Positions 1-8,500 of a stretch of DNA of 64,000 bases are shown piece after piece. Numbering within the stretch: the stretch's first letter is position 1; every line of letters begins with the position of its first letter. Source of the stretch: Bradyrhizobium tropiciagri (GTDB lineage Bacteria; Pseudomonadota; Alphaproteobacteria; Rhizobiales; Xanthobacteraceae); NCBI RefSeq assembly GCF_001189845.1, contig NZ_LFLZ01000020.1:62001-126000 (forward strand), in the 5' to 3' direction. Under the pieces are notes generated by a model. That model worked only from the letters and a program-made list of their open reading frames with translations, did not search any database and was not told where the DNA came from. Position numbers and translations under genes: made by a program.

Positions 1-1536
1 TGGGGCGGCTATTCGGTCGGCAACCCGACGCTGAACCGCTTCTTCTCGCTGCACTACCTGCTGCCGTTCGTGATCGCGGGCGTGGTCGTGCTGCACATCT
101 GGGCGCTGCACGTCGCGGGTCAGAACAACCCGGCCGGCGTCGAAGCCAAGACCGAGAAGGACACCGTGCCGTTCACGCCCTATGCGACCATCAAGGACGC
201 GTTCGGTGTGTCGTGCTTCCTGATCTTCTTCGCCTGGTTCATCTTCTACATGCCGAACTATCTCGGCGATGCCGACAACTACATCCCGGCGAACCCCGGC
301 GTGACCCCGGCGCATATCGTGCCTGAATGGTATTACCTGCCGTTCTACGCGATCCTGCGTTCGATCCCGAACAAGCTCGCCGGCGTTGTGGCGATGTTCT
401 CGGCGATCATCATCCTGTGCTTCCTGCCCTGGCTCGACAGCGCACGGACCCGTTCGTCGAAGTATCGTCCGCTGGCCAAGCAGTTCTTCTGGATCTTCGT
501 GGTGGTCTGCATCGGGCTCGGCTACCTCGGCTCGCAGCCGCCGGAAGGCATCTATGTGATCGCCGGCCGCATCCTGACGGTGTGCTACTTCGCCTACTTC
601 CTGATCGTGCTGCCGCTGCTCGCGCGCATCGAGACGCCGCGCCCGGTGCCGAACTCGATCGCCGACGACGTGCTGGCGAAGAGCAAGGGCAGGGCCGCAA
701 CCGCAGCCTCGGTCGTGCTGGCGCTGGTGCTGGCTGGCGGCCTGTTCGCCGGCAGCATCCAGAACGCCAAGGCCGAAGAGGGTGGCGACACCCCGCCCGC
801 GCTGAGCTGGTCGTTTTCCGGCCCTTTCGGCAAGTATGACCGCGGCTCGCTGCAGCGTGGCCTGAAGGTCTACAAGGAAGTCTGCTCGGCCTGCCACAGC
901 CTGAACTACGTCGCGTTCCGCAACCTCGCCGATCCCGGCGGCCCCGGCTATTCCGAGGCGCAGGCGGCGGCGTTCGCGTCCGAGTACAAGATCAAGGACG
1001 GTCCGAACGACCAGGGCGAGATGTTCGAGCGCCCGGGCCGCACGGCAGACTACTTCCCGGCTCCGTTCCCGAACGAGCAGGCCGCGGCCGCGGCCAACGG
1101 CGGCAAGGCGCCCCCGGACCTGTCATTGATGGCCAAGGCACGGTCCTACAAGCGCGGCTTCCCGCAGTTCGTGTTCGACTTCTTCACCCAGTACCAGGAG
1201 CAGGGACCGGATTACGTCGACGCCATCCTGCAGGGCTTTGAAGACAAGCCGCCGGCAGGTGTCACCGTCCCGGAGGGCACCTACTACAACAAGTTCTTCC
1301 CCGGCCACGCCATCAAGATGCCGAAGCCGCTGTCCGACGGTCAGGTGACCTTCGACGATGGCGCGCCCGCGACCGTCAAGCAGTACGCGCATGACGTCAC
1401 CACCTTTCTGATGTGGGCCGCCGAGCCGCACATGGAAGCGCGCAAGCGGATCGGTATGCAGGTGTTTGTGTTCCTGATCATCTTTGCGTTCTTGATGTAC
1501 TTCACCAAGCGCAAGGTCTGGGCCGACGCCCACTGA
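1..1536 (+). CDS. fbcH: Cytochrome b/c1 fusion protein of the bc1 complex, 5'-truncated by the window edge
   Basis: Frame 1 is open from the first base and encodes the C-terminal part of cytochrome b (helical segments, the PEWY Qo-site motif near residue 108) followed by a complete cytochrome c1. The c1 part begins after a signal-like segment ending in NAKA at about residues 253-256. Its haem motif CSACH is at residues 295-299, the likely axial Met is in KMPKP (Met440), and a C-terminal membrane anchor precedes the tail. A b/c1 fusion that is cleaved after translation is the known arrangement in Bradyrhizobium. The protein takes electrons from ubiquinol and passes them to cytochrome c. fbcF should lie just upstream, outside the window. 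A strong terminator follows 20 bp after the stop. Confidence 0.97.
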   Translation, partial: WGGYSVGNPTLNRFFSLHYLLPFVIAGVVVLHIWALHVAGQNNPAGVEAKTEKDTVPFTPYATIKDAFGVSCFLIFFAWFIFYMPNYLGDADNYIPANPGVTPAHIVPEWYYLPFYAILRSIPNKLAGVVAMFSAIIILCFLPWLDSARTRSSKYRPLAKQFFWIFVVVCIGLGYLGSQPPEGIYVIAGRILTVCYFAYFLIVLPLLARIETPRPVPNSIADDVLAKSKGRAATAASVVLALVLAGGLFAGSIQNAKAEEGGDTPPALSWSFSGPFGKYDRGSLQRGLKVYKEVCSACHSLNYVAFRNLADPGGPGYSEAQAAAFASEYKIKDGPNDQGEMFERPGRTADYFPAPFPNEQAAAAANGGKAPPDLSLMAKARSYKRGFPQFVFDFFTQYQEQGPDYVDAILQGFEDKPPAGVTVPEGTYYNKFFPGHAIKMPKPLSDGQVTFDDGAPATVKQYAHDVTTFLMWAAEPHMEARKRIGMQVFVFLIIFAFLMYFTKRKVWADAH

Positions 1537-1555
1537 TCTCGGCTATCGCGAATTT

Positions 1556-1583
1556 GAAAAAGCCCCCTTCGGGGGCTTTTTTG
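1556..1583 (+). terminator. Rho-independent terminator of the bc1 operon
   Basis: A 7-bp GC-rich stem (AGCCCCC / GGGGGCT) with a TTC loop is preceded by an A-run and followed by six T. It lies directly after the fbcH stop. The symmetric A- and T-runs would let it act on both strands. Confidence 0.9.
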
Positions 1584-1593
1584 TTTGGCTCAC

Positions 1594-1670
1594 GTCATTG
1601 CGAGCGTAGCGAAGCAATCCACGTATCCGCTTGCGGGGATCTGGATTGCTTCGCTGCGCTCGCAATGACG
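1594..1670. repeat. Intergenic palindromic repeat, family A (GTCATTGCGAGCG type), copy 1
   Basis: The left arm GTCATTGCGAGCG...GAAGCAATCCA is matched in inverted order by TGGATTGCTTCG...CGCAATGACG. Five more copies with the same arms and unrelated centres occur in this window at 6085, 12351, 31338, 42389 and 44761. All are between genes. Confidence 0.9.
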
Positions 1671-1746
1671 GCGAATGGATTTGCGTCCGTCACCGAGTAC
1701 GGACAAGATGCCGGCCAATCAGCCGGCAAACATTGCGGAGGAACTC

Positions 1747-2421
1747 ATGGGTACCAGCATCAGCTTCAAGCGTCCGGACGGCAAGGAAGCCTCGGGCTAT
1801 CTCGCCAACGCCGCCCGCGGCAACGCGCCTGGCGTCGTCGTGATCCAGGAATGGTGGGGCCTGCAGGACCAGATCAAGGGCATGTGCGACCGCTTCGCGC
1901 GGGCCGGTTTCGATGCGCTGGCGCCCGATCTCTACAAGGGCAAGGTAGTGCCGTATCACGACACCGACGCGGCCGGCAAAGAGATGAACTCGCTCGACTT
2001 CATGGACGCCACCACCCAGACCGTGCGCGGCGCCGCACAATATCTCGCCAAGAACGGCGCCAAGGTCGGCCTGACCGGCTTCTGCCTCGGCGGCGCGGTG
2101 ACCATCATCGGCGCCACCAAGATCCCGGAGCTGACGGCCGGTGTGGTGTTCTACGGCATCCCGCCGGAGCAGGCGGCGAAGCCGGCGGACGTTCGGATTC
2201 CGCTGCAGGGCCATTTTGCGACCAAGGACGACTGGTGCACGCCGGCGTTGGTCGATGGCTTCGAGAAGGCGATGAAGGCCGCCGGCAAATCGCTGGAGCT
2301 GTACCGCTATGACGCCGACCACGGTTTCGGCAACGAGCAGCGCCTGTCGGTGCACGACCGCCAATGCGCGGAACTGGCCTGGGACCGGGCGACGGAGTTC
2401 TTCAAGAAGCATCTGGGGTAA
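1747..2421 (+). CDS. Dienelactone hydrolase family protein
   Basis: A 224-residue alpha/beta hydrolase of the dienelactone hydrolase family, probably cytosolic. The nucleophile motif GFCLGG places Cys113. Asp161 or Asp162 and His192 (in DADHGFGNE) complete the Cys-Asp-His triad, and Glu35 in QEWWG matches the residue that activates the Cys in this family. The ATG at 1747 is chosen because GCGGAG lies 6 bp upstream. The frame extends 24 codons further, but that part comes from the preceding palindromic repeat. The family hydrolyses dienelactones and other small lactones or esters; the true substrate cannot be told. It stands alone between two repeat elements. Confidence 0.88.
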   Translation: MGTSISFKRPDGKEASGYLANAARGNAPGVVVIQEWWGLQDQIKGMCDRFARAGFDALAPDLYKGKVVPYHDTDAAGKEMNSLDFMDATTQTVRGAAQYLAKNGAKVGLTGFCLGGAVTIIGATKIPELTAGVVFYGIPPEQAAKPADVRIPLQGHFATKDDWCTPALVDGFEKAMKAAGKSLELYRYDADHGFGNEQRLSVHDRQCAELAWDRATEFFKKHLG

Positions 2422-2442
2422 GCGCGGCCCCAAGCGAGCTGG

Positions 2443-2565
2443 CGTCCCTGCTTTCGAAAGCAGGGACCCATACGCCGCGGCCCGCGGGAATGGGCACGTT
2501 GGCAGTCATCTCGCAAGACAACTACACCCTGTGGTTATGGGTCCCGGCCTTCGCCGGGACGACGG
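2443..2565. repeat. Intergenic palindromic repeat, family C (GTCCCGGC/GCCGGGACGACGG type), copy 1
   Basis: The left end is GTCCCTGCTTTCGAAAGCAGGGACCCATA, itself a small palindrome (GTCCCTGCTTTC / GAAAGCAGGGAC). The right end is TTATGGGTCCCGG with CCGGGACGACGG. Related copies lie at 6746 and 21595, and fragments near 41240-41297. Confidence 0.85.
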
Positions 2566-2571
2566 CGAGTT

Positions 2572-3570
2572 TTAACTCTCCGCCTTCACCCCGTCCCACC
2601 ACGGGCACGTCCCCGACATCAGCTTGAAATTGCCTTCCATCACCTGCACCGGCGCGCGCTTGCCTTCCGAGGCGGCGCGCATCCGCATCTCGCGGGCGAC
2701 GGCGCGGTCCTCGGCCGATAGCCAGACGCGCTCGTGGCCCCACAGGCTCGGGCCGTCATGCATCTCGAACGGCGTCCAGTTCGCAGGATCGATCTCGCGG
2801 CCGCCCCAGCCGCACTCGACCATGAAAGCCGACGGCGATTTGGCGTAGAATGACGTCATCAGATCGTTGGTGTGGCGGCCGAGCGTGACGTTGACGCGGT
2901 CTTCCTGCTGCGCGACGTCATAGGCCTGACCGACATCGTCGAGCGAGAACAACTCCACCATCAGATGGTGCATGCCGTTGCTGCCGGTCTCGATCAGCGC
3001 CAGCGAATGGTGGCGCGCATTGATGTGGAAGAAATACGCGCGGAACGGTTTCTCGATGTAGTCGCTGAGCCCGAAGCCGAGCACGTCGACATAGAAGCTC
3101 ATCACGGGTGCGATGTGCTCGACCGTCAGCACCGCATGGCCGAGCCCGAGCGCGCCGGTACGGAAGCCCGAAATCGAGCGGCCGGGCCTGAACGGCGTGT
3201 CGTCGATCTCGGCGCCATGAAACGCCTCGAGACGGTTGCCGGCCGGATCCCGGAACGAGATCAGCCCGCGCACCCGCCGCGCGTCGGCGAGGGCTTGCGG
3301 CTCCGATGTCACGGCAACGCCGGCGCGCTCCAGCCGCGCCGCCAGCGCGTCGAGCGCTGCGGCGTCCGCCACCTCCCAGCCGAAGAACCTGGTGCCTTCG
3401 CCCTGCGCGCGGTCGATCACGATGCGTTGCTTGCGGTCGTCCATGCGGAACGCGAGCAGCGAGTTGCCGCGCTCGATCGCCTGCAGCCCGACCAGGCCAG
3501 TGCCGAATTGCCGCCAGTCGTCGAGCGCGTCGGAGCCGAAGCCGGCATATCCGAGACCCAAAATCGCCAT
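2572..3570 (-). CDS. Type I extradiol (catechol-type) dioxygenase, two VOC domains
   Basis: A 332-residue protein with the two-domain vicinal-oxygen-chelate layout of 2,3-dihydroxybiphenyl dioxygenases. The catalytic C-terminal domain carries the three expected Fe(II) ligands: His145 (GLGHAVL), one of His187/His188 (ARHHSLAL) and Glu252 (MVECGW). It should open an aromatic diol ring next to the hydroxyls, but the substrate is unknown. The start at 3570 has GGAGG six bases upstream. An ATG at 3585 in the same frame is possible but contains that ribosome site. No other aromatic-degradation gene is adjacent, so it is an orphan here. It reads away from trpE(G). Confidence 0.85.
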   Translation of the reverse strand: MAILGLGYAGFGSDALDDWRQFGTGLVGLQAIERGNSLLAFRMDDRKQRIVIDRAQGEGTRFFGWEVADAAALDALAARLERAGVAVTSEPQALADARRVRGLISFRDPAGNRLEAFHGAEIDDTPFRPGRSISGFRTGALGLGHAVLTVEHIAPVMSFYVDVLGFGLSDYIEKPFRAYFFHINARHHSLALIETGSNGMHHLMVELFSLDDVGQAYDVAQQEDRVNVTLGRHTNDLMTSFYAKSPSAFMVECGWGGREIDPANWTPFEMHDGPSLWGHERVWLSAEDRAVAREMRMRAASEGKRAPVQVMEGNFKLMSGTCPWWDGVKAES

Positions 3571-3714
3571 TTGCGCCTCCGCCATCTGTCTGTTTTTTGG
3601 GCGGCTGACCGGCCGCCATTTCCACAAATCCTACGCGGAATCCCGTCCCTTCAAACCCCGAAAATGCCGCCTGGAGGGGCGTCCAGGATTGGGGCAGGGG
3701 TGTCGGGCCATCTC

Positions 3715-3745
3715 TTGACACGGCCCGCGCCGGGTGGTGTGTAAC
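3715..3745 (+). promoter_or_regulatory. Promoter of the trpL-trpE(G) transcript
   Basis: A perfect TTGACA is at 3715-3720. A weak -10 (TGTGTA at 3738-3743, 17-bp spacing, or TGTAAC two bases on) follows. Either choice puts the transcription start at about 3750, the first base of the trpL ATG, so the leader mRNA would have little or no 5' UTR. Confidence 0.7.
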
Positions 3746-3749
3746 GCCC

Positions 3750-3800
3750 ATGAGCACCGTTGCCAGTCCATCGCGTCGTTGGTGGCCCACCTTCTCATAG
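3750..3800 (+). CDS. trpL: trp leader peptide
   Basis: A 16-codon open frame, MSTVASPSRRWWPTFS, contains tandem Trp codons (TGG TGG at residues 11-12) and lies about 110 bp upstream of trpE(G). Ribosome stalling at these codons when charged tRNA-Trp is scarce is the classic signal for transcription attenuation, which is known for rhizobial trpE(G). No Shine-Dalgarno sequence precedes the ATG, and the TTGACA box lies only 30 bp upstream, so the message is probably leaderless or nearly so. The sequence after the Trp codons can form competing stems (CCACC at 3787-3791 with GGTGG a few bases later). Confidence 0.85.
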   Translation: MSTVASPSRRWWPTFS

Positions 3801-3831
3801 GTGGCCGGTGCGTTTTCATTTCCCAAAACGT

Positions 3832-3870
3832 CGAAGGTCGCCATCGCAGTGCGACGGTCCCTTCGTTTGT
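3832..3870 (+). terminator. Attenuator hairpin of the trp leader
   Basis: CGAAGG (3832-3837) pairs with CCTTCG (3860-3865), with an inner TCGC/GCGA helix, and is followed by the T-rich TTTGTCCTG. It sits between trpL and trpE(G), where a leader-controlled terminator is expected. The stem has an asymmetric internal loop, so its exact fold should be computed. Confidence 0.65.
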
Positions 3871-3911
3871 CCTGTGTGGCGCTCTCTTCCCAAGTCTCGT
3901 AAGAGGATCAC

Positions 3912-6077
3912 ATGAACAGGACAGTCTTCTCCCTGCCGGCCAAGAGCGAGTATCTGACCAATGGCGGCCTTGCGGTCGTGCGGGTGGTCGAGCAGTTCAC
4001 CGGCGGCGCCAACCGCCTCGACGATCTGATCGCGCTGCTCGACCGTCGCCGCGGCGTGGTGCTGTCCTCGGGCACGACGGTGCCGGGCCGCTACGAGAGC
4101 TTTGACCTCGGCTTTGCCGATCCGCCGCTGGTGCTGGAGACCTCGGGCACCGATTTCTCGTTGCAGGCGCTGAACCCGCGCGGCGAGGTGCTGATCGCCT
4201 TCCTCGGCGACGTGCTGCGCGAGCCCTGCGTCGTGATCTCGGAGCGGAGCACCACAAAGCTCGCCGGCCATATCATCCGCGGCGAAGCGCCGGTCGAGGA
4301 AGACCAGCGCACCCGCCGCGCCAGCGTGATGTCGCTGGTGCGCGATATGGTGGCGGCGTTCACCTCCAATGCCGATCCGCTGCTCGGCCTGTTCGGCGCC
4401 TTCGCCTACGACCTCGTGTTCCAGATCGAGGACCTCGTGCAGAAGCGCGCCCGCGAGGCCGACCAGCGCGACATCGTGCTCTACGTGCCGGACCGGCTGC
4501 TGGCCTATGACCGCGCCACCGGCCGTGGCGTGGTGCTGAATTACGAGTTTACGTGGAAGGGCAAATCGACCGCCGGCCAGTCGCATGAGACCGCGCCGAG
4601 CCTCTATGCCAAGACCGACCGGCAGGGCTTTGCCGATCACGCGCCGGGCGAATACCAGGCGACGGTCGAAGTGGCGCGCGCGGCGTTCGCCCGTGGCGAC
4701 CTGTTCGAGGCGGTGCCGGGGCAGCTGTTCGCCGAGCCCTGCGAACGCTCGCCGGCGGAAGTGTTCCAGCGGCTCTGCCGCATCAATCCGTCGCCCTATG
4801 GCGCGCTGATGAATCTCGGCGACGGCGAATTCCTGGTCTCGGCCTCACCTGAGATGTTCGTGCGCTCCGACGGCCGCCGGGTCGAGACCTGCCCGATCTC
4901 CGGCACCATTGCACGCGGCTCGGATTCGATCGGCGATGCCGAGCAGATCCGCAAGCTGCTGAACTCGGAGAAGGACGAGTTCGAGCTCAACATGTGCACC
5001 GACGTCGACCGCAACGACAAGGCGCGCGTCTGCGTGCCCGGCACCATCAAGGTGCTGGCGCGGCGGCAGATCGAGACCTACTCGAAGCTGTTCCACACCG
5101 TCGATCATGTCGAGGGCATGCTGCGGCCGGGCTTCGATTCGCTCGACGCCTTCCTGACCCACGCCTGGGCGGTCACCGTGACCGGTGCGCCGAAGCTGTG
5201 GGCGATGCAGTTCGTCGAGGATCACGAGCGGTCGCCGCGGCGCTGGTACGCCGGCGCGATCGGCTGCGTGAACTTCGATGGCAGCATCAACACCGGCCTC
5301 ACCATCCGCACCATCCGGATGAAGGACGGTCTTGCCGAGGTGCGCGTCGGTGCGACCTGCCTGTTCGACTCCGATCCCGCCGCCGAGGACCGCGAGTGCC
5401 AGGTCAAGGCGGCGGCGCTGTTCCAGGCACTGCGCGGCGATCCGCCGAAGCCGCTGTCGGATTTCGCGCCTGATGCCACCGGCTCCGGCAAGAACGTGCT
5501 GCTGATCGATCATGACGACAGCTTCGTGCACATGCTGGCGGATTACTTCCGCCAGGTCGGCGCCAACGTCACCGTGGTCAGGCACGTCCATGCCCAGGAC
5601 ATGCTCAAGAAGAGGGGCTGGGACCTCCTGGTGTTGTCGCCCGGGCCGGGCCGCCCGGAGGATTTCGGCATCGCGAAAACCATCGACACCGCGCTCGAGA
5701 AGAAGCTGCCGATCTTCGGCGTCTGTCTCGGCGTGCAGGCGATCGGCGAATATTTCGGCGGGCAGCTCGGCCAGCTCGGCCAGCCCGCGCATGGCCGTCC
5801 GTCGCGCGTCCAGGTGCGCGGCGGCAGGCTGATGCACAATCTGCCCAATGAGATCGTGATCGGCCGCTATCACTCGCTCTTTGTCGAGCGCGACAGCGTG
5901 CCCGAGGTGCTGGCGGTGACCGCGACCACCGAAGACGGCGTCGCGATGGTGATCGAGCACAAGACCCTGCCGGTCGGCGGCGTGCAATTCCATCCGGAAT
6001 CGCTGATGTCGCTCGGCAACGAGGTCGGCCTGCGCATTGTCGAGAATGCTTTCCGGCTGAATCCGGGAGTGAATTGA
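3912..6077 (+). CDS. trpE: Fused anthranilate synthase, TrpE and TrpG domains
   Basis: A 721-residue protein joining the chorismate-using TrpE component (about residues 1-515; motif ISGTIARG) to a class I glutamine amidotransferase, TrpG (about 527-720). The amidotransferase triad is visible: Cys605 in GVCLG, and His694 and Glu696 in QFHPES. It makes anthranilate from chorismate and glutamine, the first step of tryptophan synthesis. The E-G fusion is the rhizobial form, trpE(G). AAGAGGATCAC before the ATG is the ribosome site. Expression is likely controlled by the trpL attenuator upstream, and the enzyme by tryptophan feedback, as known for the family. The gene is intact. Confidence 0.97.
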   Translation: MNRTVFSLPAKSEYLTNGGLAVVRVVEQFTGGANRLDDLIALLDRRRGVVLSSGTTVPGRYESFDLGFADPPLVLETSGTDFSLQALNPRGEVLIAFLGDVLREPCVVISERSTTKLAGHIIRGEAPVEEDQRTRRASVMSLVRDMVAAFTSNADPLLGLFGAFAYDLVFQIEDLVQKRAREADQRDIVLYVPDRLLAYDRATGRGVVLNYEFTWKGKSTAGQSHETAPSLYAKTDRQGFADHAPGEYQATVEVARAAFARGDLFEAVPGQLFAEPCERSPAEVFQRLCRINPSPYGALMNLGDGEFLVSASPEMFVRSDGRRVETCPISGTIARGSDSIGDAEQIRKLLNSEKDEFELNMCTDVDRNDKARVCVPGTIKVLARRQIETYSKLFHTVDHVEGMLRPGFDSLDAFLTHAWAVTVTGAPKLWAMQFVEDHERSPRRWYAGAIGCVNFDGSINTGLTIRTIRMKDGLAEVRVGATCLFDSDPAAEDRECQVKAAALFQALRGDPPKPLSDFAPDATGSGKNVLLIDHDDSFVHMLADYFRQVGANVTVVRHVHAQDMLKKRGWDLLVLSPGPGRPEDFGIAKTIDTALEKKLPIFGVCLGVQAIGEYFGGQLGQLGQPAHGRPSRVQVRGGRLMHNLPNEIVIGRYHSLFVERDSVPEVLAVTATTEDGVAMVIEHKTLPVGGVQFHPESLMSLGNEVGLRIVENAFRLNPGVN

Positions 6078-6084
6078 TTTGGAC

Positions 6085-6171
6085 CGTCATTGCGAGCGCA
6101 GCGAAGCAATCCATGCCTCAATCCGGGGAGAGATGGATTGCTTCGTCGCTTGCGCTCCTCGCAATGAGACG
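6085..6171. repeat. Intergenic palindromic repeat, family A, copy 2
   Basis: CGTCATTGCGAGCGCAGCG...CAATCCA and its inverted partner TGGATTGCTTCG...TCGCAATGAGAC. It fills the whole gap between trpE(G) and apt and adds a false N-terminal extension to the apt frame. Confidence 0.9.
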
Positions 6172-6190
6172 CGGAGAAAGCGAGACAGCA

Positions 6191-6730
6191 ATGACCTTCG
6201 ACCACGACATCAAGGCGACCGTTCGCACCATCCCGGACTACCCGAAGAAGGGCATCCTGTTTCGCGACATCACGACGTTGCTGGCGGATGCTCGGGCCTT
6301 CCGCCGGGCTGTCGATGAGCTGGTGCATCCCTGGGCCGGGGCGAAGGTCGACAAGGTCGCCGGCATCGAGGCCCGCGGCTTCATCCTCGGCGGCGCGGTG
6401 GCGCATCAGCTCTCGGCAGGGTTCGTGCCGATCCGCAAGAAGGGGAAGCTGCCGCACACCACGGTGCGGATCGCCTACTCGCTGGAATACGGCATCGACG
6501 AGATGGAGATGCATGCCGATGCCGTGCAGCCCGGCGAGCGCGTGATCCTGGTCGACGATCTGATCGCGACCGGCGGCACCGCGGAGGGCGCGGTGAGGCT
6601 GCTGCGCCAGATCGGCGCCAATGTGGTCGCCGCCTGCTTCATCATCGACCTCCCCGATCTTGGCGGCGCGGCCAAATTGCGCGCGATGGATGTCCCGGTG
6701 CGCACGCTGATGGCGTTCGAGGGGCATTAG
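6191..6730 (+). CDS. apt: Adenine phosphoribosyltransferase
   Basis: A 179-residue type I phosphoribosyltransferase of the usual Apt length. It has the N-terminal PDYPKKGILFRDIT segment and the PRPP-binding loop VILVDDLIATGGT. It salvages adenine to AMP with PRPP in the cytosol. The ATG at 6191 is chosen by alignment to the family. The open frame runs 39 codons further upstream, but that stretch is repeat-derived. The ribosome site is poor (GGAG about 14 bp upstream), perhaps because the repeat has invaded the leader. No purine gene neighbours it. Confidence 0.95.
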   Translation: MTFDHDIKATVRTIPDYPKKGILFRDITTLLADARAFRRAVDELVHPWAGAKVDKVAGIEARGFILGGAVAHQLSAGFVPIRKKGKLPHTTVRIAYSLEYGIDEMEMHADAVQPGERVILVDDLIATGGTAEGAVRLLRQIGANVVAACFIIDLPDLGGAAKLRAMDVPVRTLMAFEGH

Positions 6731-6745
6731 CTCTCCTCTCGCACG

Positions 6746-6887
6746 CGTCGTCCCTGCTTTCGCATGCGAAAGCAGGGACCCATAACCACCGCTCCGTACT
6801 TGGCGAAGACTGCGGCCACAGCCTTTCTTACAACTTGCATTTGTGGTTAGCGATCCCGGCTCGCGCTTCGCTTGGCCGGGACGACGG
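6746..6887. repeat. Intergenic palindromic repeat, family C, copy 2
   Basis: CGTCGTCCCTGCTTTCGC...GAAAGCAGGGACCCATAACCAC at the left and TGTGGTTAG...CCGGGACGACGG at the right form an imperfect palindrome. It occupies the space between the converging ends of apt and the next minus-strand gene, touching that gene's stop codon. Confidence 0.85.
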
Positions 6888-7555
6888 CTAACCCCGCTGC
6901 AGCAGCATGCTGAGCTCGAGATCGCGGAACGTGGTGTAATTCCGCCGGATCCATTGATGCAGTTCGGTCGATGAATCCCTCTCCTGGCGCAGATAGCCGG
7001 TGAAGGAGAAGGTCAGCCGGTCGATATAAGTCTTCAGGAACACCGGCAGCGCGCGGAAGCGCAGCACCCGGCTCGCGGTCATGACCGGCGGCAGCTCGCC
7101 GCGCACCACGAATTCATTGTCGATGACGATGAGCGCGTTCGGCGGGATCAGGCCTTGCAGCGTCTGGTAGCCGCGCACCGAGGCGCGGTCGGTATCGGCG
7201 ACATACAGGATCACGGGCGAGACGCGGCGGCGCAGCGCCTCCTTCATCAGCCCGATCTCGTCGCACATTTTGAAGAATTCGTCGAAGGCGTGGTAGCCGA
7301 GGTCGATTACCTTGCGATGCCGTCATTGACGATGACCCGGTCCATCAGCTGCATCTTGCCGTAGGTGTCGATCACGTCGGCGGTTTCCGTGATCCGCGGC
7401 AGATAGTCGAGCAGCGACGGCTCCTTCAGGTTGATGTCGTAGCAGACCACGTCGCCGTTCTTGAGCAGCAGGAATTCCGCAAGCAACCGCGCGATCAGCG
7501 TCTTGCCGACCTGCGGGCGGGGCGAGCAGATGATGTAGACGGGCGTGGATGACAT
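6888..7555 (-). CDS. P-loop ATPase of the ParA/MinD class (gene 1 of a pair), frame broken by one base
   Basis: After correcting one missing base near 7314 (GC-AAG to GCCAAG on the coding strand) this reads as one protein of about 222 residues. Without it the frame stops at residue 82. The N-terminus has a Walker-A-like motif SPRPQVGKT near residues 11-19 and a YDIN motif like the switch region of ParA/MinD ATPases. The C-terminal half is rich in aromatic residues and has no catalytic motif I know. A related ATPase gene lies 108 bp upstream on the same strand, so the two probably form an operon. I cannot name a partner or cargo. Confidence 0.72.
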
Positions 7556-7663
7556 CGCCCGCTATATCAGGCCAAATTTTCGCCTAATCCAGCCCCATCG
7601 CCGCCCCGAGCGCGACTTTTTTCGTTGCCCCGGGGCGCGGCTTTCTCGCCGCCTTGGCAGTGA

Positions 7664-8406
7664 CTATTTTTCGCCCTTGGCCGACTTGGCGCCGACCAGG
7701 TCGGTCAGCTTGATCCGGTCGAACTCGCTCCAGACATTGGCCAGCCAGTGCCGGACATAGCCGCGCAGCACGAAGGAATAGTTCGCGGCGTCGTCGTTGA
7801 TCTGCTTGTTGGCGACGAATTTCAGGAACGGAACCGAGGACACCTCGACCTGCTCATAGGCCATTTCGTTGAGCTTGGGGATCGTGAGGTCGGTCGCGTC
7901 CTTGATGCGGTGGAAGTAGGAATTGTAGGTCGCCTGGTCCCACTGGAAGAACTGGGTGTCGTTGATGAAGTTCTTCACCAGGAAATATTTCGCACCGCCC
8001 ATGAAGCCGGCGGTCTCGGCGATCTCGTCCAGCGAGGCGATCGAGGGGCCGAGGATATGGAACACGGCGAAGGTGATCTGGCCGGAGCGCGCCGCGTCGA
8101 GGAAGCCGATGTCGCGCAGCGAGGCCAGCGCGGGCGACAACAGGCCGGCGCGGACGTCGATCACGGTGACCGCGGGGCCCGAGTTCAGTGTATCGAAGAT
8201 CTTCATCTGGTCCGCGGTCGTCGTCATGTCGACGATCTCGGTGATGTCGGGATGGAAGCGCTTCAGCGTGCCGCGCGGCGATTCGGTGTCGACGCCCGGG
8301 TCTGCACATTGTTGGCACTGAAATAGTCCAGGAGCGTCCGCGAGACGGTGGTCTTGCCGACCCCGCCCTTGTCAGCGCCCACCACGATCACAACCGGCTT
8401 TGCCAT
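7664..8406 (-). CDS. P-loop ATPase of the ParA/MinD class (gene 2 of a pair), frame broken by one base
   Basis: Starts at the ATG at 8406 with AAGGGA upstream. The N-terminus MAKPVVIVVGADKGGVGKTT is a clean deviant Walker A (KGGVGKTT). The frame then breaks near 8293, where one added base (GCGTCGAC to GCGTTCGAC) restores AFDTESPRGTLKRFHP and the rest, giving about 247 residues. ParA/MinD relatives bind DNA or membrane as ATP dimers and position partners. The C-terminal region (HRIKDATDLTIPKLNEM) is not one I can assign. The leader contains a duplicated AATTCCTTAA box. It is probably co-transcribed with the ATPase gene that follows it. Confidence 0.75.
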
Positions 8407-8500
8407 GGAAGTCCCTTAAAGCGCGCTCCCGACCGCGATGGCGATCGGCAAGTCCCCACACTGCTTTGGGCGCGAACATGGCAGAAACGAGGGAGAATTC

